Assembly (NCBI GenBank): GCA_023053545.1
Contig: JAKZAN010000120.1
Coordinates: forward strand, 30,617 to 94,616
Length of the DNA stretch: 64,000 nucleotides
Reading direction: 5' to 3'
From: Lepidurus packardi
Lineage: Eukaryota > Arthropoda > Branchiopoda > Notostraca > Triopsidae
The position numbers were made by a program, and so were the translations under genes. Of the stretch, positions 34,401-46,427 are shown one piece after another. The first letter of the stretch is position 1. Every line of letters begins with the position of its first letter. The notes under the pieces are model-generated. The model was not told where the DNA came from, made no database searches, and saw only the letters and a list, made by a program, of their open reading frames with translations.

Positions 34401-37052
34401 AGGAATGACGTAGTTGTCTAGCTTATTTCTGAATGAGCGGATGTGATGCTAGACAGCTTCTTTGGATGTCAAGAATCTTTTCAAACTGTACGAATCAATC
34501 ATATTTCTAGGGATCATAAAGGAAGTTTCCGATATGAGTTCTTGGACAGTAGGATTGTCACTGTAGTCGTTCAAGCTCAGGAGTCTTTTGAAATCCGAAA
34601 AGTTGCTCATAAAGTTCAGTTCATTCTCAAGACTCTCCTATTTGCTGATAGCATTCTCAAAATGGGTACGAACATAGAACCTGAGGGCGGTGGGGTAGTT
34701 CTACTCGAAGATGCGTAGGAATAGCGATAAGCAAGAGTACGCTTCGACCGACAACGGTGTAGTTTCTTTAGGCTCATCCCCTAAACTCGGGAAGGAATGA
34801 TTGCTCATGATCTCCTCTACGATGCAGATGAAGAAATAGTCGTAGTACTGTTACAGAGTTGTTCGACCGGAGACAACCTGCTCTAGAACAAATGTTAGGA
34901 TAGTTTCCTGTTCATGGATGAAGGGTGAAATGGATGAGGACCTCTCAATGATATCTTAGAGGAAGGTATCTTTGACTTTATAATTTACCAGTCTCTATTT
35001 CCAGACTCTGTCCAGTAAGATCTCCAGATTCTATTCGCCATAAAAATTGTTAAGGAGCTCTTAGTTCTTCAGGAAGTTGCCCAGCATCCCTAACGCCTTC
35101 AGTTGCATGTCAGTTATAGCCGACTTAGTCTGACCGCTGATATCGCAGTTGAAAATCTGTGATGATAGTTTTTGGACAGCAGCTGTGTCGAGTTACAGGT
35201 ATACGCCTACATAGCTCATAGCCAAGTCTTTATGCCTACAGAGAGGCTACTATTTGAGTTTCTCAAGATTTTAGTTCAATGCTTTGCGGAATATTTATCT
35301 CGTACTAGTGCAAATCTCAAAGATTTCCTCTAAAGTGAATAGCCCGATATCCCCGTAGTCACATGCTTTGGATGAAAACATTAGAGCACAGGCATGGTCT
35401 CGAATGTACTTTTTCATATCATTCCTCTCTTCTTCGGTGAATTTCGCAATATGGTATTTCAGCAGACTTCTCAGTAATTCGCTAACAAGAAGGACACTTT
35501 TAGAATTCTTTCTAGCCACACGGAGCAGGAACCGTCCTTATTACTCCGTATACTTGGAGGAGTAGGAGTCGCTTCTAATAAGAGTGAGGGCAAGAAACTA
35601 TTGTTCTTTATAGATTCTTTCGATCAGTTCTGGCTACATCTTTCGGATCTCATAAGCGAACAGTGACTCCATCAGGTAGGGTAATATCAAACCAGCGTAA
35701 ACTTTATGTGACTGCTTGATTCCCATAAGAGCGACAAACAGTTCTTTTTTCTTTGGGGTTTATTTGGGTGCGCTACCATCGAAGCCACGCTTTGAGTTTC
35801 TCAGGTTGAAACCTTCTTTGACTTTGTCAGGGAACTGGATGATTGTCAGAAGTGTAGTATACAGGGCATCCGATACCAGTGTAAAAGATCCTTCAGACTT
35901 CTTGGTGATTTCTGGAAACTGTTTAAAAATAGTGTGAATAGAAAGTGTTTCTAGAATATAGTTGATATGTGCTGCACTCAGTTGGTCCTCTTCGGTGGTT
36001 GATCTGATATGCTCGACCCTTTCGTAGAAGATTTATTAGAAGATCTTCACAGTCGCATAAGTGCACCAAGTTGGGGATGTATCGTTGAATGAACTGGGGT
36101 ATTCATAAAGTTTAAGAACCTTTGAATAGAAGTATTCGGACACTACACCTTTGATTCGGTTGAGCTGCCATTTGAGCAAGCTGACCGACAGTCCTGGGTC
36201 AAGCCTGTTTTCATAGAGCTTGGCTAACAGCACTTTTTCTAGCATGCCCTGTTGGTTGCTATACTTCTTGAAGAAGTGATAGTGTTTGATCATGTAGACC
36301 CTTTTCAGGAATCCCCGATCACTGAAGCATTTGATAGTTTTTTAGCCCAAATCCCGCTTCTTAGTCTAAGTAGCTAGGGTGACCAAGACATTGCCCTTCC
36401 ATTCCATGCTTTCAAGATTCGTGGCGTAATCCTCATAATCATGATCGGATTTCCAGTTGAACACGTTGATATCGAGTGGCGGCAGTGTCAGTTTATAGCT
36501 CGTCTGTTCTGCGAGCATCTGAGGACTCAATATCCAGGTGGCATCATCGAAAGAGTTGACTACATTGCCATCTCTTTCGAGCTCTACAGTCCTAAAAAAT
36601 GTCAGACATTCACAGATGCTCAACCTCAGGTCGATATCGTCAGTCAAATGTAATATCCTGATGCTGATGCTCGTAATTGCTACCAAAGGGGCATTTTTAT
36701 ACAATACTTAGGTTTTTCTGAGGTGATGCAGCAGCTCGAGCAATATTGTGAACATATCCTTTGCAAAATTCTCAAACTGGACTGCCTCCTAATCGTATCG
36801 GAGTTCAGCCAGAAGTATTTCGCAGTAACGTGAGTAGTGAGGCGAAATCTTCCGGGTAAAGTAGCGCAGGAAGATCTCGAAGGAGAGATAGCTGGATTGT
36901 TTATGTGCTCCTAGCAGATATTGGAGAGCCTGAGTTACATGTTGAGTATTTTGGTGTTGAGGATCATCTTGAGCCAGGATGAGAATAAGAGGTCCCTGAT
37001 CTGCATGAAGGGAGGGCAGGAGTGGGTCCTGCCAGATGGTGGTGAAATTCAT
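28494..37052 (-). CDS. Giant HECT-type E3 ubiquitin ligase (HUWE1/TOM1/UPL-like size)
   Basis: The largest gene here, ~8.5 kb, ~2,800 codons. The C-terminal HECT domain is unmistakable: GPYSEWVLKLTQQVFDPKVG, MRILGRLFGRFFIYKTVSTP, EDLLDYDREFHKQLSWILEN, VEFVSGKRVLPPQGFKDF-type C-lobe, and LPLAATCSKKITLGTYSSK with the catalytic Cys codon at 28593-28595. The N-terminus is alpha-solenoid-like (NFAKDMFTILLELLHHLRKT). The middle has acidic/Lys low-complexity sequence and a stretch resembling the ubiquitin-binding region of TOM1/HUWE1 (GEIPENMVESLDLDLKIIAQ). Frame changes near 28,912-28,917 (G6 on the coding strand, five expected) and near 32,060 look like single surplus bases; further small introns are likely. 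That it is one gene is inferred from continuous coding character. Confidence 0.85.
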
Positions 37053-37353
37053 GGAGGTAGAGTATAAAGGGATACTATAACAAATTATGGGTGGGATATG
37101 GTTCTACTGAGTATGGGTCCAGAGTCATAGTGTGACAAACGGGGAATATGTAATTTTACGCCGAATTAGTGGGAAACCATAATTTTTTGAGCCTGTTTCA
37201 AAAAATCAACACGACTCGCCTGCGGAAACTTATATACTGCGGAATTTTTTAAGCTTTCCTTTATTAACCTATTTCCAAACTTTTCCATTCAAAACCAACA
37301 ACCACCCCTAAACACTCACTTTTTCCTTATTCCCCCCTTCCGTCTCCAAACTC
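37053..37353. other. Divergent intergenic region
   Basis: About 300 bp between the leftward HECT ligase start and a rightward gene. It is AT-rich, especially 37,180-37,280. No gene is seen; both promoters must lie here. Confidence 0.45.
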
Positions 37354-38004
37354 ATGTCATGGACCCCTCTTTCCCTTCCCTGCATGGTTCCTCCCCCGTC
37401 CTGCAACTCTACCCCCCCAAAACAGCCCTTCAGGAATTCCCGTAGACGCTCCCATCGTGCTAGCAACCCCTTCTTTCGGCCCACTACCTCCCCCCAAATC
37501 TCCAACCAGTCCCTAGTCCCCGAGAACCTACTCTCCCAAATAGACAAGTTCTAAATCCTGGACAATTCTACTCTCTAACTCCTTCATTACTCTCCTCAAT
37601 ATACTCCTGATGTCTTTAATCAAATGAAGGAGGCAGTTTCACGAGAGCTCAAGGATATAGACGAGCTCAGAAAGCGTATTAAACGCATCAGAATCAAGAA
37701 ATCTAGCAAATCCAGACAGTCCATCAGGACTGTGTTGGAGCGCCATTCACAAAAGGTCACCGAGTCTGGTCAGCAAAGTGTGAGGGAATCCGAAAAACCG
37801 AATAACTGGTTCCTAAAATACCCCAAGTACAGCAACGTGAGCATCTACTCAGAGGGATAGGAGTCTTCTGACTGTGTGCACGACTCGGGACAGGTATAGA
37901 TCTCTATCGACAACGATTTATTAATTTAAATCGAGAAAGAAAGAGGAAGTATGTGCTAGGCGCACGAATACCTGCACTCAGAATAGTGCCCGGCGGGTCA
38001 TTGA
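37354..38004 (+). CDS. Basic protein of 216 aa, family unknown
   Basis: Single open frame from ATG 37354 to TGA 38002-38004, crossed by several in-frame TAA/TAG. The N-terminal half is Pro/Ser/Arg-rich (NSRRRSHRASNPFFRPTTSP). The middle is a basic helix (DELRKRIKRIRIKKSSKSRQ). An aromatic motif follows (NNWFLKYPKYSNVSIYSEG). The basic helix suggests nucleic-acid or nuclear binding, but no family is recognised. The last ~50 residues run into a GC-rich stretch and may instead be 3' UTR if an unseen intron exists. Confidence 0.5.
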
Positions 38005-38306
38005 GAAGCCTATCCCGTCGTTAGGCGGGTGCCGGCGTGCGTGCCGACCCAGGCGCTGCCCTCCGAACCTCGCCAAAGCCGTGATACTACTCAAAAACCC
38101 CTCTCTCTTGCTCTAATACATAATTTTAAATTAACGTCAAATCTCTACTGTGCTGCATTGGCTCAATTCATTCAATTTGTCTTATTTTTATTCTATCGGA
38201 TAGTACATAAAAAAGGACGTTATTTTGGAGATCCTTCTAAAACGTTATAGTTAACAATTACACAACGCATCTATCACATGTATCTCTCATACTTACACGA
38301 ATATAC
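38005..38306. other. Convergent 3' spacer with a local GC-rich patch
   Basis: About 300 bp between two converging genes. The first ~85 bases (continuing from ~37,985) are markedly GC-rich with CGG/GCC clusters, then the sequence becomes AT-rich. No gene is recognised in it. Confidence 0.45.
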
Positions 38307-38954
38307 TCATAACTCAATCTCTTATGCCATCCCTTCTCCCTCTTCCGTCTACTCCGAGTCGTCGTTATCTCCGTTTTCGCCCACTATCTGCCTTTGGTGC
38401 TCGATGTACTTCTACAAGTCCATGTGGATGTAGTTTTTGTTCTTGTCGTCCTGGCCCATCGTCAGATATTCAGGCATCCCCCATGATAGAGGCATTTCAA
38501 GGCCATAGAATTTCTGCAAAAATACGTTAGCCTGTCTTTAAACTAACTTCTTCCACATGCTCATTCCTTATCCTTCGAGTTCCAAAAGTACAATGTTCCC
38601 ACTTTTGATTAGGAAGGTCTTTTCATTATTCCTGAAGGTTGATGTTATTTTGAGTTTAACAGCAAACTCCATTTAATCCAGGGCAGCCGTTACTGCACCT
38701 TGCAGGCTAACATCTTTGAAAGAAGCATCTTAGACATTGTAATCGAGTGTCAACGAGTCGATATGAGCGTTGGTTATCTGGATAGTTTTGTAGTACGGGG
38801 AGTTGGAGACCCCGAGACTCATTCCTTCGAAGAAGACATTAAAGAGCTTGGCGAACTTGTCAGCGAAAAACTGTAGATCGATCTTGTCGGATTGGAGGGT
38901 GATTGTTTGTTGAAAGAGAACAACCAACAATGCGAGGAGTAGCACTTTGTTCAT
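38307..38954 (-). CDS. Secreted or lumenal protein with signal peptide, 215 aa
   Basis: Single exon from ATG 38954 to TGA 38307-38309. The N-terminus is a textbook signal peptide (MNKVLLLALLVVLFQQTITL). The body alternates hydrophobic strands and polar turns (FADKFAKLFNVFFEGMSLGV, LDYNVQDASFKDVSLQGAVT, KSGNIVLLELEGQGMSMWKK) and ends in an acidic tail. The mixed strand pattern after a signal peptide recalls lipid-binding or BPI-type folds, but that is only an impression. No Cys-rich pattern or catalytic motif is visible. It faces the 3' end of the basic-protein gene and is preceded by a poly-C run. Confidence 0.6.
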
Positions 38955-39032
38955 GCTCACTACAGATAGATTATTGTATTTTTTATAAAAATTACTACTT
39001 TCTCAATGTGTAGCCAGTCAGCCACCAGACAA

Positions 39033-39043
39033 CCCCCCCCCCC
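39033..39043. repeat. Poly-C run
   Basis: Eleven consecutive C on the plus strand, in the short spacer between two leftward genes. It is notable only as a likely indel-prone site for sequencing. Confidence 0.85.
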
Positions 39044-39112
39044 TTGGATCTTTTATTTGTAATACCTTTGACTTTTGATTACCAGTTATAAGAAAATATA
39101 CACTCTTCCCTT

Positions 39113-42100
39113 TCACTCGCTGCTCAAGCACCCAAAACTGAACCACTTCATCATCCGTGAAGTACTTGTTTCTGTGACTTTCTTGCTGCTCGTGGTTTTC
39201 TCGATTAGATACTCCGTCGAATCCTATAGCTTCGGGTTCTTCTATCCGATTTTCCGCTCTCCTTTTAGAAGTCTCTCCTATATGGAGTTCTCGCGATTCC
39301 TCTCCCCGCTCATCATGCTTATAATACTCACTCCGGTGTTCTTTCTCTCGAAGCCTTCACTGTTCTTCCCAGATTCGAGGGTGAAGTAGTCCTTAAAAAG
39401 TTCATCAGGGCCAGTCGAAGGAGATTAAGTAGTCTTCTCATTGTAACGACCATTACTCAGAGCCTTCAAATCTCCCATTTAGGAGTTCAAGCCCTTGACC
39501 AATGCCTTGACCCATCTGTTCGCTAAAGTATCTGAAGCTGCCCTAAATTTGTATAGTACTTATCCATTTTTAATTTAGATCGTAAAGTTCTCTGGCTTGG
39601 ATTGGTGAGGAGTGACCACCTTCACATCAGCCAGGAAGATGCGGTTGATTATCTCACTTGACGTCATACTCGGATACCACATAAGTATGCCTTCTTGGAG
39701 TTTGAAGTACCGCTGTTTGTACATTTCGTTGGAAGATTTGCTGGTTTTAAAGATCTTGGTTGTGGTGAGTTTCTACTTGATTTCCAAGTAACTCTCGACT
39801 TGAGCCATGCGAAGCGACAAGGTCTTTGTGAGACTCGACTCGCGGTAGCTGCTGCGGATCGACATGTCGGCATTGCTTATCGGCAAAGACAGGAAGATGT
39901 CTTGTATTTCTTCAGACTCTATCTCCTTGGAGGAACCTGTGCGATCGCTGCTGTGGCTGAGCATCTGGAACAGTTATTCGGTTTCGGGTTCTTATTTTTC
40001 GTGCATTTATTGGATGATTAGAGATCTGTGATTCTTAAGAGATTGAAGTATCGAGGTTGGCATATCTTTGGGACATCGATCCTTTATCAGAGCCCAAGCC
40101 TCCTTGATTCTGTCGAGTACATTTTCTTTGCAGGTGTGGTAAGGATTGACTAGAACACAAACAGAGTCAATAACCTTAGCAAAAACAGTCCACTCCACAC
40201 GAGTGTCGGCTAAACTCTGCATTCCTTTGTACTCCTGGGCCAATTGCACGAGAGTCGGTCTTTCTTTTAACAAGCTCATCAGGTAGTCACCAATTAATTT
40301 GTTAATACAAAAATTCAGGGTCTCTCTGAGTGAGTTTGCGTTGGCAATTCCCAGAGTCATTACTTCTTCCCTAAACTGTTCGCAGTAGAAAACCAGACTT
40401 CCTCCGTTTTCACTCCTTATCCAAGGATTATCAATTAAGAGTTTCAGTAGCTTTTCAAGTACAATCCTATACAGCTTTTAGATTGTTTTCTCTAGAAGTT
40501 GGAGACCAATTTCATCGAGATTTTGCCTAGTCTATTTGGAGTAGACATCGACGTCATTCACCAAAGCAATCAGAAGCTTGAGACTGGATTACTCTCTGGT
40601 AGTAAGCTGAATCAGCTGCTAAACCAGAGTAGTAAAGGCCGTCCTAACAATAGTGGTTATACCGTTCTCGGTAAGTTCTTTCAGGGAATTGAAACTCTTG
40701 AGAGAACTCAGCAGAGTGTTAAGGAAGAGGCCGAATTGCTGTGGCATCTTTGTAGAGTTGACAACTGTCAACTGGAGATTGGTTGGATTGTTCACGATCG
40801 CCCTGACCTCAACTTGGATCCGGGGGACAACCTTCCTCAGATATATCTATGTTAGAATCTGAATGCCGTGCATCAGTCGTTGGTCCTTCAGATAGAGTTT
40901 GATGAGTTCTTTGTAGTTGTGCACCCACTGGGCCAAGTCCAGAATCTGATGGTCCTTCAACTGTTAATGGTGGTCGTTCCAGAAGAGCCTCAGAGCTTTG
41001 TAAACTCTCTCATGCATGAATTCTATGTACAGCTTGATGATGTCCATTCGAGGAGCTCCTTGACGTACCTTAAAGGCATTGAGGAAATCAGAGATTTCTT
41101 GATAGAGCCTCGCTATGAATTTCCAGAACTCTGAATATGCTCCTGAAATCTTTATAGTACTGCCGCCCGAGGATTCAATGAGTTTACTATACATCTATTC
41201 GAACTTCATCCTGACTCTCTGATGTTTTTCTAGCACACTCTTAGCACTCCCTTCATCGTACAGTTGCACGATTGAGTCCACGTTCTTCCGGAGCGGAACT
41301 GTGTACACATTGTGATACTCCTTACCCGATCGAATGCATTTGCGTAGTCTATCACAAAAGGCTTGTGTACTCGAGAAACTGCCGGGCGACTTGGGATGAA
41401 GTGTGAGATCATTTATTATGAGTTTTTTACTCTCCTAGACGAGTGTGACAAGAGTGATGTCGCTGGTCAGCATGACTGTCCAGGGTTCTGAGTGCTTCTC
41501 AGGCTCAAAACGATACAGAGTCTCCAAAGCGTAGGGACTGGCGTACTCCTTATCCAATATACGTTCGTCGTCGAAGGTCTAGACGTTACTCTTGCAGGAG
41601 ATCACAAAAAATATCCCTTCTTCAAATTCGTGCATCAGCAAACGATTCTTGATAAAAGGTTGGCAATAAGCCTAAAACAAGGCATTTAGGCTAAGTTGTT
41701 TGAGGATGCCTCTGTATCTGCGTTCTAAGTCAGACAGGCATCGTTCCTCACAGTTCAACCGTCCCTCTTCCAGGGGTGGCGTACTTTTTGATGGGCTTTT
41801 ATTAATTTTGTTTATGATCGATTTCCATCTAACCAGGTGGGGAAAGTTGGCGCTAAGGGTTAACTGCTCTCCAGATCGGTAGAACTCAGTCAGAATTTGG
41901 AGACTGCCACACCACTCGTCGCGAGATACAGCGTCTTTACAGCGCAGATGGTAGACGCGATCGGCAGTGACGATCTGGAACATCTGCTCTTCCAGCAAAG
42001 GAAGCACTTCGGTGACTTCCTGGAGCGGGATGGAACCGCGACGGTTGTCGAGACTGTCGTCGGCAAAATAGATGAGTTATTTTTCGATGACGATGAAGAA

Positions 42101-42205
42101 GCGGGTCTGCCAACCAACTAGGAAGTTTGCAGACTTTTTGTCAAGGTACCCGCGTATTTTCCGGGCCTGGCCTATAAGTTTGCGTATGATATCGTGGGTA
42201 TCCAT
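39113..42205 (-). CDS. Tandem-PH-domain protein with helical, possibly exocyst Sec6-like middle
   Basis: One uninterrupted 1,030-aa frame, ATG 42205 to TGA 39113-39115, no intron needed. PH1 spans about residues 15-115: RGYLDKKSANFLVGWQTRFF, GSIPLQEVTEVLPLLEEQMF, SRDEWCGSLQILTEF with the diagnostic C-terminal Trp. Residues ~330-760 are helical bundles (KFIARLYQEISDFLNAFKVR, LKDHQILDLAQWVHNYKELI) with the spacing of CATCHR tethering subunits such as Sec6. PH2 is about residues 815-915: EMYKQRYFKLQEGILMWYPS, SDTLANRWVKALVKGLN. The C-terminus ends in an aromatic/Cys stretch (MMKWFSFGCLSSE). PH domains imply phosphoinositide membrane binding; the Sec6 link is a weak structural guess. Confidence 0.7.
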
Positions 42206-42331
42206 GGCGAACACAACAAGGACTGAAAAATATTGTTTGTGCAAGAGTGTGGTAAAGCCCACGGGTATTAAGGTCTATTAGGGTGGAGAATAAATTGGGT
42301 ATTATTATTAAAATAATGGGTATTCCATCGG

Positions 42332-42715
42332 TCAAATCTCACTCATGGCTGGATTGATTATTTTGCTATCGATGCTAGCAATTACAAACTATTAACTTTT
42401 AGGTGTTTCTCTGTGTGTAGACCATGGCGACAAGCCAGATGTAAAGGTCCGGAACACAGTGTATCTGGGCATGTCTATAGTAACCTCAAATCCATCTATG
42501 GGCTTAATGCATTTACACTCAGGAGAGATGACGCATTTTGGTTTACCCTAGCATCAAAAATTAAAATTTAGGTCAAGAAGAACGGATGGAGATTAAAATA
42601 CCCCCATCTATATTTAGTCACAGTTTGGTAAAGAGATCGTTTCGGGTAGTGCTCGATTCACTTCTTCTTTTTCCTTTAGTTTGTTTAAATAGCTCCTGGG
42701 TTAGCAGCATCGCAT
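42332..42715 (-). CDS. Small Cys-containing protein, 109 aa
   Basis: Two exons over a 54-nt intron at 42548-42601 (GTATTTT...TGCTAG), phase 0; ATG 42715 to TGA 42332-42334. The N-terminus starts MRCCQPRSYLNKLKEKEEVN. After the splice comes KPKCVISPECKCIKPIDGFE, with three Cys in 8 residues, then VTIDMPRYTVFRTFTSGLSP. The Cys cluster could bind zinc or form disulfides; there is no signal peptide. No family is recognised. It is divergent from the papain-fold gene with only ~120 bp between starts. Confidence 0.5.
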
Positions 42716-42834
42716 AACCTCGATGCGAATTCCATATAATCCAGACTAATTAGTCATCGGGCGAACACAGAAGTAGAAAAAATAAAATATCAGACTATCC
42801 TGCATTCCGCATACTACTTCTACCTAGGCATATC

Positions 42835-44302
42835 ATGAACTGCCCCTACCTAAAACACATCCAATTCACCAAAATCCAGCAGCTAGATTAGCAATAAAAT
42901 GTCGAAGATACCTAGTTTGCAGACCCCCCTCCCAAGCCTACTCCTACCGTCTCCTATGCCGTGATTCGAAAACCCATCTCGTCTTTTAATAGCTCATTTG
43001 ACTATTAAATTTCCGAGTCTGTTAATGAGAACAGCCGCAACATGTCTGAAATTTCCGAAGCCGACCGAAGATCACGGCCGAAGGTGACAACTGAGGGCAC
43101 CACACTGCTCAACGTGTGTGAGGAGTTCAGTCTTGAAGAAAGCTCCTAGCTGCTAGACCGTAGGCTAAAGGAGTCGAGTACGATTATACAAGAACTCGAA
43201 GAATATGGAATGGACTCTGAGGAAATGCTGGATCTGCAGCCATATGTGTTGAAAGGCAAAACGATGGGACTGGTGAACTCGATGAGCGAGAAGAGCAGCA
43301 CATCACGGCCAGCACAACCAACATTCAAGGGGAAGGTGCTATTGTTGCAGATAGGACAAGAACCAGGCACAAACCTATAAAAAGTAGAAAACCCCCAAAA
43401 ATACCAAACATTAAACAATATTATATTTAAGTAGGGCAATGAGTAGACAGAATGCAGTGTACAGAATTTCTACTTGAAACTGTCGCAGAACAACAAAGTG
43501 CGGGTATTCATCGACTTCAATAAGTACGATGTCAACTGTCTCCAAGAGAAGAACAGTATCAAAATCCATGTCAACTGCCACGATCCTTTCTTTCTCAAGA
43601 TACAGACCTAGCACTCCAAAACCCTCGCCCAGACTATCCAGTACTATATTCAGCAGTCCGGCAGAGACAAAAACAGTGACATGGATTCGCTGCGGCTGGA
43701 CGTTGAAACCACCACTTTTTAACGACTTGCCAAGGAAGCTGACACCTTCGACATTATCCTCTTCAAAAATAAGACCTTCATGTCCAAGGTCCAGCGATTC
43801 ATTACTAACTCCAACTACGACCATGTAGCCATGCTGCTCAAGTCCACCTCACACGAGATATTCGTACTGGAATGCACCAGCACCCTGGGAGTCGGTGTCT
43901 ACCCCTTGAGATCATTCGCACGGGTGGACTGTGTGAAGTGTTATGATCGGCTCTGCTACCGGAAACTTGAGGTGGCGCGGACGGCTGGGAGCATCGAGAA
44001 ATTATAGAAGTTCGTGCGAAGTGCGATCGGGAAGAAGTATCGATTCGACCCACGGTGCTTGGTCCAACCGAATTTTACGAAAGAGGAAGACTCGTTCTTC
44101 TGTTCGGATCTGGTGGCGAAGGCTTTGCAGGAGGCAGGAATTCTGGACGCCTCCACGCCTTCTCACAGGTTCCTTCCAAGTAAGGGTGCATTCGACGTGT
44201 AACTGTGTAGAGCACTTCTGCGAGGAAGAAGAACTGCAGCTGGCCAGGGAGGCACAATACGGGCCGAGTGTGATAATCCAATCTGGGCGCAAGAAAGAGT
44301 GA
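42835..44302 (+). CDS. Permuted papain-fold (YiiX/YebB, NlpC/P60-superfamily) protein
   Basis: 478 aa, ATG 42835; a 31-nt intron at 44180-44210 joins to TGA 44300-44302. Residues ~300-460 carry the permuted papain-like pattern: FITNSNYDHVAMLLKSTSHE (His in a D-H-V-x-M strand), VLECTSTLGVGVYPLRSF, and DSFFCSDLVAKALQEAGIL with the nucleophile-type Cys before a helix. In this superfamily (YiiX-like amidases/peptidases) such His and Cys form the active site, so it may be an active amidase, peptidase or acyltransferase. The N-terminal ~300 residues include an acidic disordered part and an all-beta-looking segment (GKVLLLQIGQEPGTNLQKVE, KVRVFIDFNKYDVNCLQEKN). Substrate unknown. Confidence 0.72.
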
Positions 44303-44459
44303 TAGGCCTCTAATTTTTTTAAGTTGCATACTCGAGCTACATAGAAGTTTTTACTCGGCACTCTTTAAATTGTTCACCTTAAAAAATATATATAATCAGG
44401 TTCATTCGACACCCAACTTCAAAACGACTTCCCGCCTTATCTGCCCCCGCCTCGGCCCC

Positions 44460-46163
44460 ATGCTTAAGTCCCCCCAAAAACCCAAGAAGCCCCTGAATAC
44501 CATCCAGGCTGCCGAACAGCGCCAATTCGACAGCCACAAAAACCATCGAAACCACTTGTTCCAGACCAGACGCACGGGTTGGCTCCAAAAACACTCCAAC
44601 ACTCCCGAGACTTCCTGCGCCACCGCCCAGACGCCTCTCTTGAAAGGATACCGCAGACTCCCCGCGCAGTCGAACTTGTCGAGCCACGGGTCTGGGTTTA
44701 GTGAGATGTGGGTGGAGGACGAGGAGAATGCTGACTAAAAGTAAGCCAGCACAGCACAGTGTTTTCGCAACAATAGTGGGAGTCGCGAAAACCTCTATCA
44801 GCATAATAATTGCCTCCAAATTGACGTTTATAATTAGGCTCACTATTAGGATGCTAGCACCCTTTACCCTTATTATAAATAGTCCTCCTCCATCATCGGC
44901 AGCTCCAAAAAACTCCCTCTCCTTGATTCCCCTCAGAACCGTCCCATCCACTCTCACGCCCTTCCACAACCTCTCGTAAGTCTCTCGCCCCCATCCGATA
45001 CTCCTGAATTGCTCACCCAAGGCTTCTCGCTCGCTCCTGTCAAATGCGAACGCTACCCACGCCCCCAACCATCTGATTTGCAGCGAGAAGTCAAGTTCAG
45101 TTGCAAAAACTACACGGTCTACAGTCAGATTATTGGCCAAGGGGCTAATTGCATCGTGTACGATGGAATCTAGCTTCCAGACCAGAAACCCGTGGCCATC
45201 AAGCACATAAAAAACGGAATCCAAAACTAAATTAGTGTCATGAACCGTGTGTTCTCAGAACATATCCTGCGTATGATTTAGACTTTTGTTTTTGATCACG
45301 AAACCTATCTCGTGCTGGAACGGTGCGAGTGCACTCTGCGGGATGCCCTGGGTTCGCTGTCCACACAGCTGGCTCTGCGCTACTTCTCCCAAATCCTCAA
45401 AGGCATGAAGATTCTGCAGGACCACAATATCCTCCACCTCGACATGAAGCTGTAGAATATCCTGATCCACCGGTCTAATAATATCAAGATTGCTGATTTT
45501 GGCTTTGCCCAGGATCTTGGCTATAAGAATCTATACAATGATTAGCAGGGCCAGCAATTTGGTACCCCTGCCACCATGGCCCCTTAAATCCTTTTCTCGA
45601 ATGGTCCGATCGTCTACACCCGCAAGTGTGACATCTGGTCTTTAGGGGTCATCCTATACGAACTAATCTACAAAAGCCACCCTTTCTTGTCCCGCCGCGA
45701 CTTGGTTAAAAAAGGAAAAAGAGTAAAACTGCCTGGTTCCATACAAGCTATTTAATAGATTCTCGATAGGACTCTAGTTATAAATCCGACCCATCGATGT
45801 GAACTCAGTGAACTTATCAGCATGTTCGAAAAGATCATGCCACAGGTCCTAAATACTCCAGTACCACAATAGAGGCTCTCTGTCCCTATGGACAAAAACA
45901 TGGCCGCACTTATGATGAGCACTCAGGGCCTTCCAGAGCCACAAAAAAACAAGCAATAACAGAAAGTACCTAGAAAACGAGGATTATCTGGATTGATCCA
46001 GCCACGACTGTCTCTTAGGGCAGATCAACCCAAAATAGCCGATCGAGGAATCTTGAACCAGGAGTTCAGGGCTAACCTGAGTCGAAAATAGGATCCAGTA
46101 AAATATCTAGCGATAACACTCGCCCTAATTCTAGTGGTCGCTCGAATCGTGCTAGGATTCTGA
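44460..46163 (+). CDS. Protein kinase with C-terminal transmembrane anchor
   Basis: Single exon, 567 aa, ATG 44460 to TGA 46161-46163, with numerous in-frame TAA/TAG. Residues ~225-460 form a kinase: IIGQGANCIVYDGIQLPDQK (Gly loop), VAIKHIK, LHLDMKLQNILIHRSNNIKI (catalytic loop, HLD instead of HRD), ADFGFAQDLG, GTPATMAPQIL, DIWSLGVILYELIYKSHPF. The catalytic Asp, Lys, Asn and DFG are present, so activity is plausible. Layout is nearest to ULK/Atg1-type ciliate kinases. The protein ends YLAITLALILVVARIVLGF, a hydrophobic helix with nothing after it, as in tail-anchored proteins. The ~220-residue N-terminus is low-complexity. If the start is right, the kinase domain faces the cytosol from a membrane. 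Confidence 0.8.
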
Positions 46164-46427
46164 CTACTCAAGGCTAATCTATTCAAATACGAACTTACTT
46201 CCTCTATTTCTTTTATCAAACATTATTTTTCTATCATTTTCTCCAGAAAGGTAGTTGGGAATGGGATTGAGGGTGTCCACAAATATATTAGGGGTTCTGT
46301 AGTTACGAATCTCCATGGAGTAAGATTTAGTTAAGAGGGCTTTTCCGCCTATACCATATAAAATATAGTGTGGTGCGCATTTCGACTAACATATTAAACC
46401 CAAAGCATCCTAGCATACTCCCCATCG

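Noticed and set aside
39075-39389. Plus-strand frame predicting a hydrophobic membrane protein
   Set aside because: It lies antisense to the C-terminus of the tandem-PH gene, which is continuous and has a good PH domain.
43411-43824. 137-aa minus-strand frame rich in Val and Leu
   Set aside because: Antisense to the papain-fold gene.
44379-45224. 281-aa open frame on the minus strand
   Set aside because: Antisense to the N-terminal half of the membrane-anchored kinase; composition (Val/Gly/Leu-rich) is that of a reverse shadow.
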